NCBI GenBank assembly: GCA_916048095.2
Contig: OU696577.1
Coordinates: 6,854,440 to 6,918,439 of the forward strand
Direction of reading: 5' to 3'
From: Sacculina carcini
Taxonomy: Eukaryota; Arthropoda; Thecostraca; Sacculinidae
Length of the DNA: 64,000 bases
Shown: piece by piece, positions 11,431 through 22,592 of the stretch
How the letters are laid out: each line of letters begins with the position of its first letter
Position numbering within the stretch: the first letter of the stretch is position 1
The notes under the pieces: model-generated
Told to the model about the DNA's origin: nothing
Seen by the model: only the letters and a program-made list of their open reading frames with translations
The model's database searches: none
Made by a program: the position numbers and the translations under genes

Positions 11431-12038
11431 TCAATATCATGCGTGAGGCTACGGGGCCCCACAGCACTCGCCCTCCTGGCCGGGGGCTACAGGGGGCGAG
11501 TGTCACAGCTCTGGTGGTACCACACCACTTTCGGAAGAAAAAACCGTGTTTTTGTGTTTCGTGGTGTTTTTTATCCACAACAATTTCAGAAATTTTTGTT
11601 CAAGAATTTTCTGATTTTTGGATTTTTGATGAAGAGAAAATATGTTCCAATAAATATCACATATTCTACATTTCAATCAGAATGTATGAAGGTCATCAAC
11701 ACATCATGGTCACCAGACTTTCCTCTGCATACCATAATCCCACCTACTAGCAAACAAAATTTGACTATGCAAACTGGTAGTTTTCATATACACAAGTATA
11801 ATACTCTAAACAAACTTTTAATATTAAAATTATGGACGAAAATACAACAACAACAACAGCATAGAAGTATAACTGGGTGATTACGGAAAACAAAAACAAT
11901 AAAGACATGAAACAGTTTAGAAATGTGGAGACTTCATTCATACGTGGATGATGCTGTATCTGCTTAATCATATACGACAATACATATAAGCCTTATTTAC
12001 CGCCATCCAGCACAATTGCATATGATATCTGCTTTCAG
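11431..12038. other. Intron DNA, no gene seen
   Basis: Between the large repeat and receptor exon F I see no conserved coding sequence. Short open frames here have no recognisable motif. Confidence 0.6.
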
Positions 12039-12141
12039 GGAATCTCTAAATCTGGCCGTTCTTACTCTAAGAAAAAATGGCGAGCTGGCCAAGTTGGAGA
12101 ACAAGTGGTGGTTCACCAACTCCGAGTGCAAAGAAAGAGAA
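12039..12141 (+). CDS. AMPA-type glutamate receptor, exon F (end of S2)
   Basis: After acceptor CTGCTTTCAG the exon completes the Arg codon and encodes ESLNLAVLTLRKNGELAKLE and NKWWFTNSECKERE. It ends in phase 0 before the consensus donor GTGAGT. NLAVL and KNKWW-type motifs are hallmarks of the S2 C-terminus. The Cys in SEC is the partner of the exon E Cys in the S2 disulfide. This exon and the next two lie in the 4.3 kb that is present in the left copy of the segmental duplication and absent from the right copy. Confidence 0.93.
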
Positions 12142-12856
12142 GTGAGTAGTAATTGCATCCATATTTCAAACTCACGTTTAATGGATGCTTGCAAGTTTGC
12201 CTCGTAAGGTGAAATGTTATCTCGTCGTCTCAAGATTTAATCTGCAGATAATATCTGTATAGACCAAGTGCTACTTGAGCAAAAAAATTACACGCTTCCA
12301 GAAAGTGCGCGTCATATGGTGAATTTTTCTCTATAAGAAAAATATCTCAATCTCCCTGACACGTACAAAGATCGTGAGTTTGTCTGTGGACAAATAGTTT
12401 ACGTATTTGACTGTCGCCCAGGCTAGTATTGCGTAACTGTCTGTCGTTTCAGTTTCACTAACTATCGTTTCAGTTCATTTGCATTGTGTATTTAACGTAT
12501 TTAACATAAAAAATGGTCGGTTTGCCTTATGGAATACGATGAATAAAATTATTGTGATCATGGGGGTTCCCAACCCAGTGGATACCTATTTTGACTCATG
12601 ATACCTATATGAAACTTGTATATATTCTGAATAAAATTTGTATACGACCTGATAAAAAACCAAATGAGATAACTATCAAATTTATATAATATAACATATA
12701 AATTATGAATAATGGCAAAATGGAATTTGAATAATGATCTATAATTGCAGCAAATTATCCAAACATTTTTACAATCTCTCGATCCATCCCTGACGTTGTC
12801 CACATATATGCATATTATTTTGCCTTAATTCGCGCCACCACCTTGTGCTGCTGCAG

Positions 12857-12994
12857 GACTCAAAAGCCAGTGAACTACTGCTGAACAACGTTGGCGGAAT
12901 ATTTTACATTTTGGTCGGAGGACTGCTTGTGGCATTGCTGGTTGCACTCGTCGAGTTCTGCACGCGATCAAAAACAGAGGCCAGACGTGCCAAG
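12857..12994 (+). CDS. AMPA-type glutamate receptor, exon G (M4)
   Basis: The acceptor is GTGCTGCTGCAG. The 46-codon, phase 0 exon encodes [20 protein letters not shown], then [20 protein letters not shown] and [17 protein letters not shown] and the EFC-[YT]-[KR]-S basic run are the AMPA-type M4 and juxtamembrane signature; kainate receptors differ here. The donor AAG|GTTCAC is weak but unambiguous, because a (CA)n microsatellite follows at once. Confidence 0.92.
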
Positions 12995-13011
12995 GTTCAC
13001 ACCCGACACAC

Positions 13012-13014
13012 ACT

Positions 13015-13048
<34 letters not shown>

Positions 13049-13062
13049 CACACACACACAAG
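13012..13062. repeat. (CA)n microsatellite
   Basis: An almost pure CA run begins about 17 bases after the end of receptor exon G. Confidence 0.95.
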
Positions 13063-13204
13063 CACTCAACAAACTGCATTACTGCAAAAACATTGAAAAT
13101 GCTTTTGCATGTTTACGAGCGAAATTAAATATGCATGATTCCACCAGCAGGGAAAACACAACTTTTTTCATGCAATGATATGATTGTTATTTTTGGCAAC
13201 AACG

Positions 13205-13500
13205 ATAACAACAACAGCAACAAAGTTGAGATGGGGTCATCATCCTGCCATTTTGTCATATCAGAAAAGGTTGAATGACTCATTCGATGACACCTGCCCA
13301 GATTGCAATTCACCACCACACACCATCACACACATCATGGAACAATGCACAGCACACACTCAACTCAGACGCCAACACAAAATTACATCCATCAGGGACC
13401 TGTGGACAACCCGGTCGGCGCCGTGTCTTTCCTCAGGAGCTCGAGGTTGTTCGATTAGACAATCTGAGGAACATCATCAACAACAACAACAACATATGCT
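13205..13500 (+). pseudogene. 3' remnant of a non-LTR retrotransposon with (CAA)n tail
   Basis: The frame encodes LRWGHHPAILSYQKRL and then a Cys-His cluster, CPDC...HTITHIMEQC. This matches the zinc-binding C-terminus of reverse transcriptases of I/R1-type elements (GHxPxxxYxxRx...CPxCxxx..HxxxxC). A (CAA)n tract at about 13,476-13,495 looks like its 3' tail. It lies in the intron between receptor exons G and H. Confidence 0.65.
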
Positions 13501-13859
13501 TGATGTAGGACCAAATTTAAAATGGTGCGACAGCAGAATGAAATCAACACAAAACATAATATATAATGTGAAATAAATATCCAAATAGTTGATTATAACA
13601 AACAACTGACAAATTATAACAATGACGTGCATAAAAATAATGAATACAATAAAAATATAGCATTAAAGAAAATCAATGTGGTGCACATGATGAACAGAAG
13701 ATGAAAATAGAAATCGATATCAATGGATAGGATAAGGCAAAAAATTGTAGAGAGGAGGGACAAAAGAAGTATATGAATTATGCTAATTGATTAATCAAAA
13801 TTGGAATTAAATTATTAAAATAATTCATGTATTCACAGTTAATTATATTAGCATAATGT

Positions 13860-14450
13860 CTCCGTTCATTGTGATACCCCTTGTTTTTCCTCCCGCCGAC
13901 CACTTACCAAATTGGTCCGCGAAATCTTTCTATTTCTCTGTCCCCCGATTATACAACTCTCTTCCTCTTCATATCCTTCGGCATAACTCATACTCTTTCC
14001 ATTCCTCTGCACTGCATAAGTACCTGCTTTCTCTTCCATCGCCGCTTACACCTCCTTTTAGATTGCATTCAGCCTACTTCTGTATATATCTCCATATTCT
14101 CGCCATGTATATACTCTTACTAATACTACTGGACTTTGTGTTTTGTTTTACCTTTTTTATGTATTTGATTCCGCTCACAGCCCCTGATGTTTTTCCTATG
14201 TGTGTGCTAATCGTGCTTATATGTGACGTGTGTCAGTGTTTGTATTTGTCTGTTTATGTATTTGTGGATGTTTTTCAGTATCAAAATATGTCGGTGTTTA
14301 TCTTCCCTGTTATATTTTGTCCTTGCTATTTCTTGTTTTTCTTCTCTCTGAGCTCCTGTTTCATGTTATTACCACTTTTGTATCCCATTATCGCATGTTT
14401 ATCAGCCTTTGTTGATTAGTGCGCTATATCAAATACACGGTTTGTTTGTT
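13860..14450 (+). pseudogene. CR1-like element 3' end
   Basis: The frame encodes NWSAKSFYFSVPRLYNSLPL followed by HILRHNSYSFHSSALHKYLL. This is the last RT block of CR1-group elements (compare WSSKSF..YAPRLYN.LP). The rest is 3' UTR ending near GCGCTATATCAAATACACGG. A related 3' end lies at about 63,398-63,490. Confidence 0.75.
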
Positions 14451-14784
14451 TTTTGCTTTTGTTTGAATGTTTTCGTCAGCAATATATGTTTCAACTTTCC
14501 TAATAGAAATATATTTGTGTAATTGATTGCTGTGTTGTTATTTGATCTGTTCGAGGGCGCATCGACATCATGTTAGCAATTCAATGGGTCAAAACAACAC
14601 TCCCATAGCAAACCAGCCTACACAAATTCCATTCGGGAAATGATGACATTAAGTACAAAAAACAGACTAACATACAATTATATGAATCATTCATGGAAAT
14701 TGTAGAAAAATACTAAAATGATGAAAACATGTCACTGCATCCACTCAACTGAAGACATGCATGTATGCTTGTATGCGTGTATGC

Positions 14785-14850
14785 TGTGTGTATGTATATC
14801 TAGCGTGTGTGTGCGTGTGTGTGTGCGTGTGTGTGTGCGTGTGTGTGTGA
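14785..14850. repeat. (TG)n microsatellite
   Basis: A TG/TGCG run precedes receptor exon H by a dozen bases, as at exon C. Confidence 0.9.
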
Positions 14851-14863
14851 ACTATGATATCAG

Positions 14864-14938
14864 ACCAGTCATATGGACGCCATGAGGGCTCGAGCACAGT
14901 TCACCATTGCTGGACCCAGTGACCTGGATTGCAGCAAG
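14864..14938 (+). CDS. AMPA-type glutamate receptor, exon H (cytoplasmic tail)
   Basis: This is a 25-codon phase 0 exon between acceptor GATATCAG and donor GTAACA, encoding TSHMDAMRARAQFTIAGPSD then LDCSK. It follows RRAK of exon G and resembles the AMPA tail (KRMK, then an A-[IM]-R-x-[KR]-A-x-x-x-I-[TA]-G pattern). The terminal exon that should carry the end of the tail was not found before 16 kb. The call rests on the phase, both splice sites and the short match, so it is less sure than exons A-G. Confidence 0.75.
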
Positions 14939-15780
14939 GTAACACTATTATTCACAATTGCAGCTTGCAATATTGCAATATTTCTGGACTGAAACTTTAC
15001 TCTGCTACGATTTATCATGTAGGTAACATGACAGGATTTGCACACTCCGTAAATAAAAATATCAATATATTTACAAATAAGGCACGTCAGAATGATCCCA
15101 ATCCAAAACAAAGACAACCCCAACATTGTGAGAACTCAGTCTGTTTGATTAATGCACTCCAAAAGTAGAAACTTCAACATGAATCGAACACACTGATTCA
15201 GAAGTGCGGCATATATTATGGTTTATCAGTCAATTACAGTGGCATTTGTTCAGCTCATGTGTTAATATTTTTGCTGACGATTTATTTTTTCATTATTTTT
15301 GCTTAAATATTTCGGTATTTAGTTCGGTTTTCTTGGCAGTTCGGAACAAATTTGGTTCGAACTAAATGCTCAGAAAACAAAAACAAACGAAATGAATGCC
15401 TGCTATGCGCCATCAATGACAACTTGTGATTCACATCTGGATTCACTTCACAAGCTCCTAGAAGCGCTTACGGAGTGCTTCTCAAGTGTCAATCGGACGC
15501 TTAGAAGCACTTCGGAAGTACTTCTGATGCTGAATCGAACGGACCCCCAGAGAAGTGTTCACTCATACACACACACATTGGCACACACAGACACGCATAC
15601 ACACACACAAATGTAAACACAAACACACACACACATATATAGTGCGTACAATACACACAATACTTTATAACATAGAAATCACACTATCACAAGTATATAT
15701 TGACTATTTCACATAATAACTCGTTTAGTCACAAACTGTAAAGATTCAGTTGAATCTTTTGCATATATGTATATGTGTGT
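14939..15780. other. No gene seen; (CA)-rich sequence
   Basis: I searched for the terminal receptor exon here and did not find one. CA-rich simple sequence occupies about 15,565-15,660. Confidence 0.5.
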
Positions 15781-15855
15781 GTGTGTGTGTTTATTTGCAG
15801 CTCTCTCTGACATGCAAGCAGTCGCGACATCCTGCGTAACAGTCAGCAGTCACTG

Positions 15856-16160
15856 TCCCTGTGTCATGATGTCCCTGTGTCATGACGTCCCTGTGTCATG
15901 ATGTCCCTGTGTCATGATGTCCCTGTGTCATGATGTCCCTGTGTCATGATGTCACTGTGTCATGATGTCCCTGTGTCATGATGTCCCTGTGTCATGATGT
16001 CCCTGTGTCATGACGTCCCTGTGTCATGACGTCCCTGTGTCATGATGTCCCTGTGTCATGATGTCCCTGTGTCGTGATGTCCCTGTGTCATGATGTCCCT
16101 GTGTTATGATGTCCCTGTGTCATGATGTCCCTGTGTCATGATGTACCTGTGTCACGATGT
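15856..16160. repeat. 16-bp minisatellite, about 18 units
   Basis: The unit TGATGTCCCTGTGTCA is repeated head to tail with rare changes (GACGTCC, GTTATG). The right copy of the duplication has only about three to four units at 51,925-51,985. There are no spacers. Confidence 0.95.
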
Positions 16161-16240
16161 CAATGTAATGTCACTATGCCATGATCAAGCGACCATTACA
16201 CAAGCAATATCTGCTTTGTTTTATTAGTTAAAGGAAATTT

Positions 16241-16623
16241 GGACTCCGTGGTGATGTGGCAGCACACCCGCCTCACAAGCGGGAGGTCCGCGGTTCCAAG
16301 CCCGGCGGGAGATAATTTCATTGGGCGAGTTCTATAGTCAAACAGTCCCACCAGTCCACCCAGTAGTAATTTGATACCAGATGTCAATAATGTGTTGTGC
16401 CATGCATTCTGGGGAGGTAGCCCTCTCTAATACGTCTTTCGTCCTTGTGGCGCTATAGCGTGGAGAGGGTCGGTTCTGCGGTGGCAGAGAACTTCAAGGG
16501 GCAGATAACTGCAACACCTGTGTGTTCATAAGCTTCGGCTCCTTCCCGTGTAACAGCTGTCACTTGAGGCCCTGAGCCTTTTTAAATATATGAGTTTAGC
16601 TCTACCTATTCGATATAATAACC
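16241..16623 (+). mobile_element. tRNA-Val-derived SINE, left copy
   Basis: The 5' end resembles a tRNA: an A-box-like GTGGTGATGTGGCAGC, an anticodon arm CCCGC-CTCACAA-GCGGG that pairs perfectly and would place CAC (Val) in the anticodon, and a B-box-like GGTTCCAAGCC. The acceptor and T stems no longer pair well, so it is not a working tRNA gene. About 300 bp of non-tRNA body follow, including CATTCTGGGGAGGTAGCCC. The same unit is at 52,073-52,452. Confidence 0.75.
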
Positions 16624-16682
16624 TGCAGTTATAGAACTGCAGATCCCACAGTGCAAAATGTTCCGTTTTGAAACAGAATAGT

Positions 16683-16952
16683 TGTAGTTGAGTGTTGTGT
16701 GCTTGTGTGTAACTTACTGTGCGCATGCGTGTGTTGTGTGGTCAAGGTTGCGTGGAGGTCACGGTGTGTGTGTGGGTGTGTGTGAGTGGGTGTGAGTGTG
16801 CGCTCGTGTGCACGAGGGCGAGTGTGTTTTCGATCCGCGTGATGGTCGGATTGTGTTGCGGCGGTGTGTACGCATGTTTGTGGTTGTTGTGTGTATAATT
16901 ACACTGTGTGGATTGCCTGCTGGTTCACCGCTAAATTTTACTTTTTACTACA
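16683..16952 (+). repeat. 5' LTR of the young gypsy-like element
   Basis: It begins TGTAGTTGAG and ends ACTACA, with imperfect inverted TGTAGT/ACTACA termini. It is rich in TG repeats. Confidence 0.97.
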
Positions 16953-16965
16953 AGCTATTTCGGCT
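16953..16965 (+). other. Primer-binding site, non-canonical (tRNA-Phe 5'-end type)
   Basis: AGCTATTTCGGCT directly follows the 5' LTR and directly precedes the gag ATG. It lacks the TGG that pairs with a tRNA CCA end. Its reverse complement, GCCGAAATAGCT, is the first 12 bases of metazoan tRNA-Phe as I know that sequence. The older element has the same 13 bases at the same place (31,204-31,216). Confidence 0.6.
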
Positions 16966-19900
16966 ATGAATGAGAAGGGTAAGCCGCTAAGTGGCCAGGT
17001 ACAGCAGGCATGGCAGGGACTGTTGTTTGATATGCGCATAATCCCCGAGTATGACGGCTCTGGTGATGTTGTCGAGTGGTGGACACGGACAGAGCTACTC
17101 TGCAGTCTCCGCGGGATTCCTGCGGTGTCCGTGGTGCCACTGCGGCTGACCGGCGGTGCTTTCGCTGTCTGGGCGGAGATGCCTCTCGCTTTGCAGCAAG
17201 TCGGTGATGCTGTTCGCGACCGCCTCTACGCTGCGTTTGGACTGGACAAATTTGCAGCGTATGATGCGTTCACTGCACGCAGGCTGCACGCTGCGGAGTC
17301 GCCCGATGTATTTTTGGCGGATTTACGGCGACTAGCCACGCTGTTCGGCGGTGTACCGGACAGCGCGTTGTGCTGCGCATTCGTGGCAGGCCTGCCGGAT
17401 AGCGTGCGACAGATGATTCGTGCAGGGTCGAGGGCCGAAGGCCTAGACTTGGATAGCATATTGTCTCGTGCACGCGCCGTGCTGAGCGACGAGCGCCTGT
17501 CTGTCGTTGCTGCAGGTCGCGGCGACCATCCCGCTGGTGCCGACTCAGCACGCACTGGAGCAAGGAAAAGGGCGATTACACGGCCGTGGAGACGGCGTTG
17601 CTGGATATGTGGCAGCACCGCGCATCAGCTGGCCAGCTGTCCGAAGAGACAAAGAAACGATGGGCACGTCTGCACCGGTGTATTCTCTCCGGCAATCAGT
17701 GCTGCTCTGCCAGTGGTGCAGCTGCACGTCAGAGGCAAACCGCGCCGCGCGTTGGTGGATACTGGCTGTACAGACAACATCGTGCATGTGTCGTGATGCC
17801 ATAGTTGGCAGAAGCGGACCGTCTCGCTTGCAACGTTGGGTGATGCCAGGCTTGTGTGTCAGGCACCGGTCGGCTCACTGTGGTGGCTCCGCAAGGTCAG
17901 AGTGCGGAGTTGGCGGTGCTGGTAGTGTCCAGTCCTCCGCTTGGCTTTGACATGATCCTTGGTATGTCGGGCATCCAAGCACTTGGTGGTGTTGCCGTGC
18001 AGTCGCCTTCTGCAGTCCGTTTTTGCGGCGGCGCTGCGCGGGAGTCTGCCAGCCTCTCTTTCGACGCGCCGGATTATCAAGCCATATTTGAGCCACAGAA
18101 ACGACGGTGGCGCGTGCAGTGGAAGTGGGCTCAGTCTGCCGGTCCAGAGTGCCTGCGCAACGCAACGGCGCAGTACCATGTGCGTGATTGCGAGCGTCAA
18201 GAGTACGATGCTGAACTGACTTCCTGGATCGAGCAGGGATGGTTGGTGCCGTACGACCCAACCCAGCATGGAGAGGTGCGTGGCCTAGTGCCGCTTATGG
18301 TAGCCCGCCAGAAAGGCCGCAATCGAGTGCGACCAGTGCTCGACTTCCGCGAGCTAAACGGACATTTGAGCGCGCACACAGCTGACGCCGAAGTGTGTGC
18401 CGAACAGCTACGAAAGTGGCGGCGCCACGGCGCGAACACTGCTGTCGTCGACTTGCGCCGTGCATATTTGCAGTTGCACGTGGACCGGCACTTGTGGGCA
18501 TACCAGACGGTGCTGGTGCGCGGCAAGCGATACTGCTTAACGCGGCTCGGACTGGGCCTGAGCGTCGCGCCGTCGATAATGCGTGCTGTGGTGCGTCTGG
18601 TGCCGGCCCAAGATTCACGCATCGAGGCGGCTGTACTGCCGTTTGTTGATGACCTTTTGGTCAACGAGGATATTGAATCTGCCGAGCAGGTAGTGGCTCA
18701 TTTTCAGGCGTTCGGCCTGGAGTGCAAGCCGCATGAGCGCGTGACCGCTGAGGCTGGTGCGCGCATGCTGGGCCTGCGAGTGCATGCTGAGGGCCAATGT
18801 TTGACATGGCGCCGTGATTCGCCCGTTGAAGCCCCGCCCGACAAGATGACGCGCCGGTCACTTTTTTCGTGGTGCGGCCGCGCCGTAGCTCACGTGCCTG
18901 TCAGTGGCTGGCTGCGGCCGGCGGCCGCCTGGCTCAAGCGGCGCGTCAACGAGCTGACATCCGGCTGGGACGACGTCACTCACGACGCAGAACTACGATG
19001 GCAGCTGGACCAGGTGGATGCACGTCTAAAAAGCGAAGACCCAGCGCGCGGGCCGTGGTCGGTGTGCGGCCGTCGTGCTGTCGTCTGGTGCGATGCAAGC
19101 TCGCTGGCCGCGGGTGTTGCAGTAGAAGTGCCAGGCAGAGGTATTATCGAGGATGCTAGCTGGCTGCGGAAACCGGACGATTGCAGCCATATAAATATGG
19201 CCTAGCTGGATGCCGCCATTCGCGGTGTGAGCTTGGCAATTGCGTGGCAGATGCGTGAGGTCGATTTGTGCACAGATTCGGCCACGGTCCACCGCTGGCT
19301 GAGCGATGCCATCAGCGGTCGCGCCAGGCTGCGAACAAAAGCCAGCAATGAGATGCTGATTCGCCGACGGGTCGATGTGATTCGGCAGTTAGTGACTGAA
19401 TTTGACCTGAAGATGATCGTGAAGCTGGTGCGCACGGCGGAGAACAAGGCTGATGCGCTGACCAGGGTGCCGCGTGAGTGGTTGGCCCGTGCTGATACTG
19501 TTGCAGATAAGAAGCCGACCGCTGTTGTGGCGGCAGCAGCGTGGTCGCGGCAGCAGATAGCCGACGTTCATGCCAACGCTGGGCACCCGGGCGTGCGACG
19601 CACGCTGTATTTCGCGAAGCGCGAAATCTCACCGCGTGTCTCACGTGCGGATGTCCAGGCGGTGGTGAGCAGCTGTGATGTGTGTCGCTCTGTGGATCCA
19701 GCGCCCGCAAAATGGCGACACGGCGAGCTCAGCGTGCAGGACAATTGGTCGCGCCTCGCAGTTGACGTGACTCATCACGGCCGCCAGCACTACCTGTCTG
19801 TGGTAGATTGCGGCCCGTCGCGTTTCAGCGTGTGGCGGCCATTTCGCAGGCCGGATGCAGCCTCTGCCGTCGAGCAGCTGCAGCAGGTGTTTTACGAGCG

Positions 19901-20651
19901 CGGCGGTTGCGTCGAACTACTGTGCGACAATGACACCATATTCCGCAGCCGCTGCCTCGCCGCTTTTGCTGCCAGCTGGAACGTTGGCCTGCGCTTTCGG
20001 GCCGCGCACGCGCCGAGCGGCAATGCAATTGTTGAGCGCAATCACCGGACGATAAAGGTGCTGGCGGCGCGGAAGCAGTGCAGCATTGCCGAAGCCGTGC
20101 ACCTTTATAACGTGACGCCGCGTGATTCGTCACCTGCGCCTGCTGTCGTCGTCTACACATACCCGGTGAGAGACTGTGTGCGTGCAGCTGAGTCTGCAGC
20201 CGTCGGTAGCGACAACAACTCTGACCGGCGGCAGCAAAGCGGAGGGGCGCCGTATCGCGCTGGCGACAGAGTGTGGGAGCGACAGCGAGGCACGCGTTGC
20301 ACGGAGCAGTCGCGACCTGGCCGCGTCACTGGCGTTGTATCCGAGCAAGTGGTGAATGTAAACGGGATGCCTCGTCACGCACGCCACGTTCGGCCGCGCT
20401 ACTGCTCTGGTGGCAGCGACAACGTAGACGTCGGCATCGATGAGGACGATCCTACTGGGCCACTACTGATTGTGACGAACCTGCCAGGTAGTGATGACGG
20501 CGGACAGGCAGAGCATGCAAGCCAGGCCGTTGTCAGTGATCCAGCTGCCCAGCCTCCTGCAGACGCAGGCACTGCAGGCCCGGTTGAGGGGCTGCGTCGC
20601 AGCACGCGAGATCGACGACCGCCGGCCCGTTATTGCGAGTGTGCTGAGTGA
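16966..20651 (+). pseudogene. gag-pol of the young gypsy-like element, three lesions
   Basis: Gag starts at ATG 16,966, 13 bases after the LTR. A CCHC knuckle, CWICGSTAHQLASC, is at about 17,594-17,635 and a protease active site, LVDTGCTDN, at about 17,752-17,778. RT shows RPVLDFRELNG, VVDLRRAYLQLHV and the catalytic FVDD. RNase H shows VVWCDAS. Integrase shows HAGHP-type HH-CC zinc residues (CDVC) and a DDE triad in LAVDVT, LLCDND and IVERNHR. The C-terminus LRRSTRDRRPPARY is typical of the group. Lesions are a TGA at 17,794 (a CGA to TGA change would explain it), a frame change near 17,860 and a TAG at 19,203 inside RNase H. Gag and pol otherwise appear to have been one frame. Confidence 0.9.
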
Positions 20652-20690
20652 TCTGATGTGCGCGGTGCTTATGTTTTGTGATAGAATATC

Positions 20691-20699
20691 ATGGGGAGG
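20691..20699 (+). other. Polypurine tract of the young gypsy-like element
   Basis: ATGGGGAGG abuts the 3' LTR, the usual position of the plus-strand primer. Confidence 0.7.
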
Positions 20700-20969
20700 T
20701 GTAGTTGAGTGTTGTGTGCTTGTGTGTAACTTACTGTGCGCATGCGTGTGTTGTGTGGTCAAGGTTGCGTGGAGGTCACGGTGTGTGTGTGGGTGTGTGT
20801 GAGTGGGTGTGAGTGTGCGCTCGTGTGCACGAGGGCGATTGTGTTTTCGATCCGCGTGATGGTCGGATTGTGTTGCGGCGGTGTGTACGCATGTTTGTGG
20901 TTGTTGTGTGTATAATTACACTGTGTGGATTGCCTGCTGGTTCACCGCTAAATTTTACTTTTTACTACA
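20700..20969 (+). repeat. 3' LTR of the young gypsy-like element
   Basis: It is the same length as the 5' LTR with one visible substitution, and is followed by the ATAGT target duplicate. Confidence 0.97.
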
Positions 20970-21321
20970 ATAGTTTAACCGGGCAACCGTTATAACCGGA
21001 GGTGCTCGCACCCTAGGTGATGCAAACTTGGGTCCTTACTGGTGACATACTTTATGTGAAAATTAAAGAAATTATGTTTGACATACGATTTATATTTTTA
21101 CCTAGGGACATTTTCTACTTTGAAACATGAAAAGCGAGAAAGCATTACCTCGCTTGAATTTTCCTCTTTTTCATTATAGCTATCAAGAAGTGCGAAAGAG
21201 TGCGAGAACTTACTGCAGACTTTTGCGTACACTGAAAACGTTAAAGTACCACTGATGTAGGGACATTCGGGCACATATATTCATGAAAGAAAAATGGCGA
21301 CACGTATACATCAGTTATCAG

Positions 21322-22388
21322 TAGGGTGACCTTTTGTTGCAAATGCAACTTTTTTATTATAGAGTCTGTTCATTATAAGGATCCCAAAAATCGATATTTT
21401 ATTTATCTGAGATAAGTATTAATTAAGTTATAAATGCAACTTTTTGCAACTTTTTGTTTTTAGCGCAACTTTTGCAACTTTTTCATTTTTAAGGGCAACT
21501 ATTTAGATTTAGGACAATTTTGAACTTTTAGAACAATTATTTCACACTATCGAGAAAAATTTTCAGTTGTAAAGGTGTAAAATGCAGCATATGTTCATGT
21601 ATTGTCAACATAAACTCGGTAAGCATGTATCTGGAAGGCGTGTGAACATTGTGTCCGTGTGTGGTGCTAGGCATCCTGAGTGTGCATAGCACCGCAGCCT
21701 TTCGAGCAGCCTTTGATCAACTAGCTAGATCAACAACACTTGAATATAAGTACCGCATAATCAGATGATGCTTTATCTGCAAAATCCATTTAGAACTTGG
21801 AACATTTAAGAAAATTAAAATCAAGAGATAATTTCAAATTATATTGTGTATTTAAATGTCACTACCAGGCATCAGTGCGCCAGACTCGACAGACTAGACA
21901 AGCATGTGAAATACAATCTGAACGCAACCGCGAATGCTCAAAATGCATTAAGTTGAAACAAAAGCGTGAAACTCCCAAAGTGTTATGTTAAGGAGTGATT
22001 TCAGTGTTTACATTTTATTACCCTGTAATTTAAAATTTACGATATTTAGCGAACCATTGAGCTCAACTTACTAGCGCCAATATTCGCGATTTTTAGCTCA
22101 TCCAAATGTCGCCCTTGTCGCCAGTGAGGTGACAGTTGAAGCTCATGAAGCATGCAATCCTAGCACAACCGCGAATGCTCAAAACGTATTGTGGTAATAA
22201 TTATCGAATGTAAAAAGTACAAATTTTCCTCACAAAAAGTATATTTCTCATAATTAAGTGATTTTCACTACTCGTTCATGGGTTTTAGTGGAATTTCTGT
22301 AAAATTTTAAGTGCAACTTTTTAGCGCAACTTTTAGGATTTTTTAGCGCAACTTTTCTTGATATTTAGCGCACCAAAAGGTCACCCTA
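21322..22388. mobile_element. Nonautonomous hAT-like DNA transposon, 1,067 bp
   Basis: The termini are TAGGGTGACCTTTTG and its exact inverse CAAAAGGTCACCCTA. The flanks carry a perfect 8-bp target duplication GTTATCAG (21,314-21,321 and 22,389-22,396), diagnostic of hAT-type integration. Subterminal GCAACTTTT words are repeated at both ends. No transposase is encoded. Confidence 0.93.
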
Positions 22389-22592
22389 GTTATCAGGTAT
22401 CAGCTCGCAAACTGAAACCCGAGAAAGTGACGCTATCATCAAACTTCTTTCTTGCCTCTGACAACACAGTATCGGGACCCGGCTCGCTCGACGAACAATT
22501 ATTGCATATCAAGGAGTTAGCGTAGCTAACAGCTGTCCGAAACGGCTGTCTAACCGTTTGAACACTCACACAGCTTATGCGTGGATTCGAGG

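Larger units (their letters stand above)
16683..20969 (+). mobile_element. Ty3/gypsy-like LTR retrotransposon, young copy
   Basis: Two 270-bp LTRs (16,683-16,952 and 20,700-20,969) begin TGTAGTTGAG and end TTTTTACTACA. I see one base difference between them (GGGCGAGTG versus GGGCGATTG). The target duplication ATAGT is perfect (16,678-16,682 and 20,970-20,974). Gag, protease, RT, RNase H and integrase follow in that order. The internal region is strikingly GC-rich against its AT-rich surroundings. The right copy of the segmental duplication lacks this insertion. Confidence 0.97.

Noticed and set aside
15856-16160. CRISPR-like array
   Set aside because: Units are 16 bp head to tail with no unique spacers, in an animal genome. 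It is a minisatellite.
16241-16315. Functional tRNA-Val gene
   Set aside because: The anticodon arm pairs, but the acceptor and T stems do not, and about 300 bp of repeated body follow at both copies. It is a SINE head.
17226-20762. Many long overlapping ORFs on the minus strand under the young LTR element
   Set aside because: GC-rich coding DNA has few stops in other frames. None shows protein motifs, and the sense frames carry complete gag-pol signatures.
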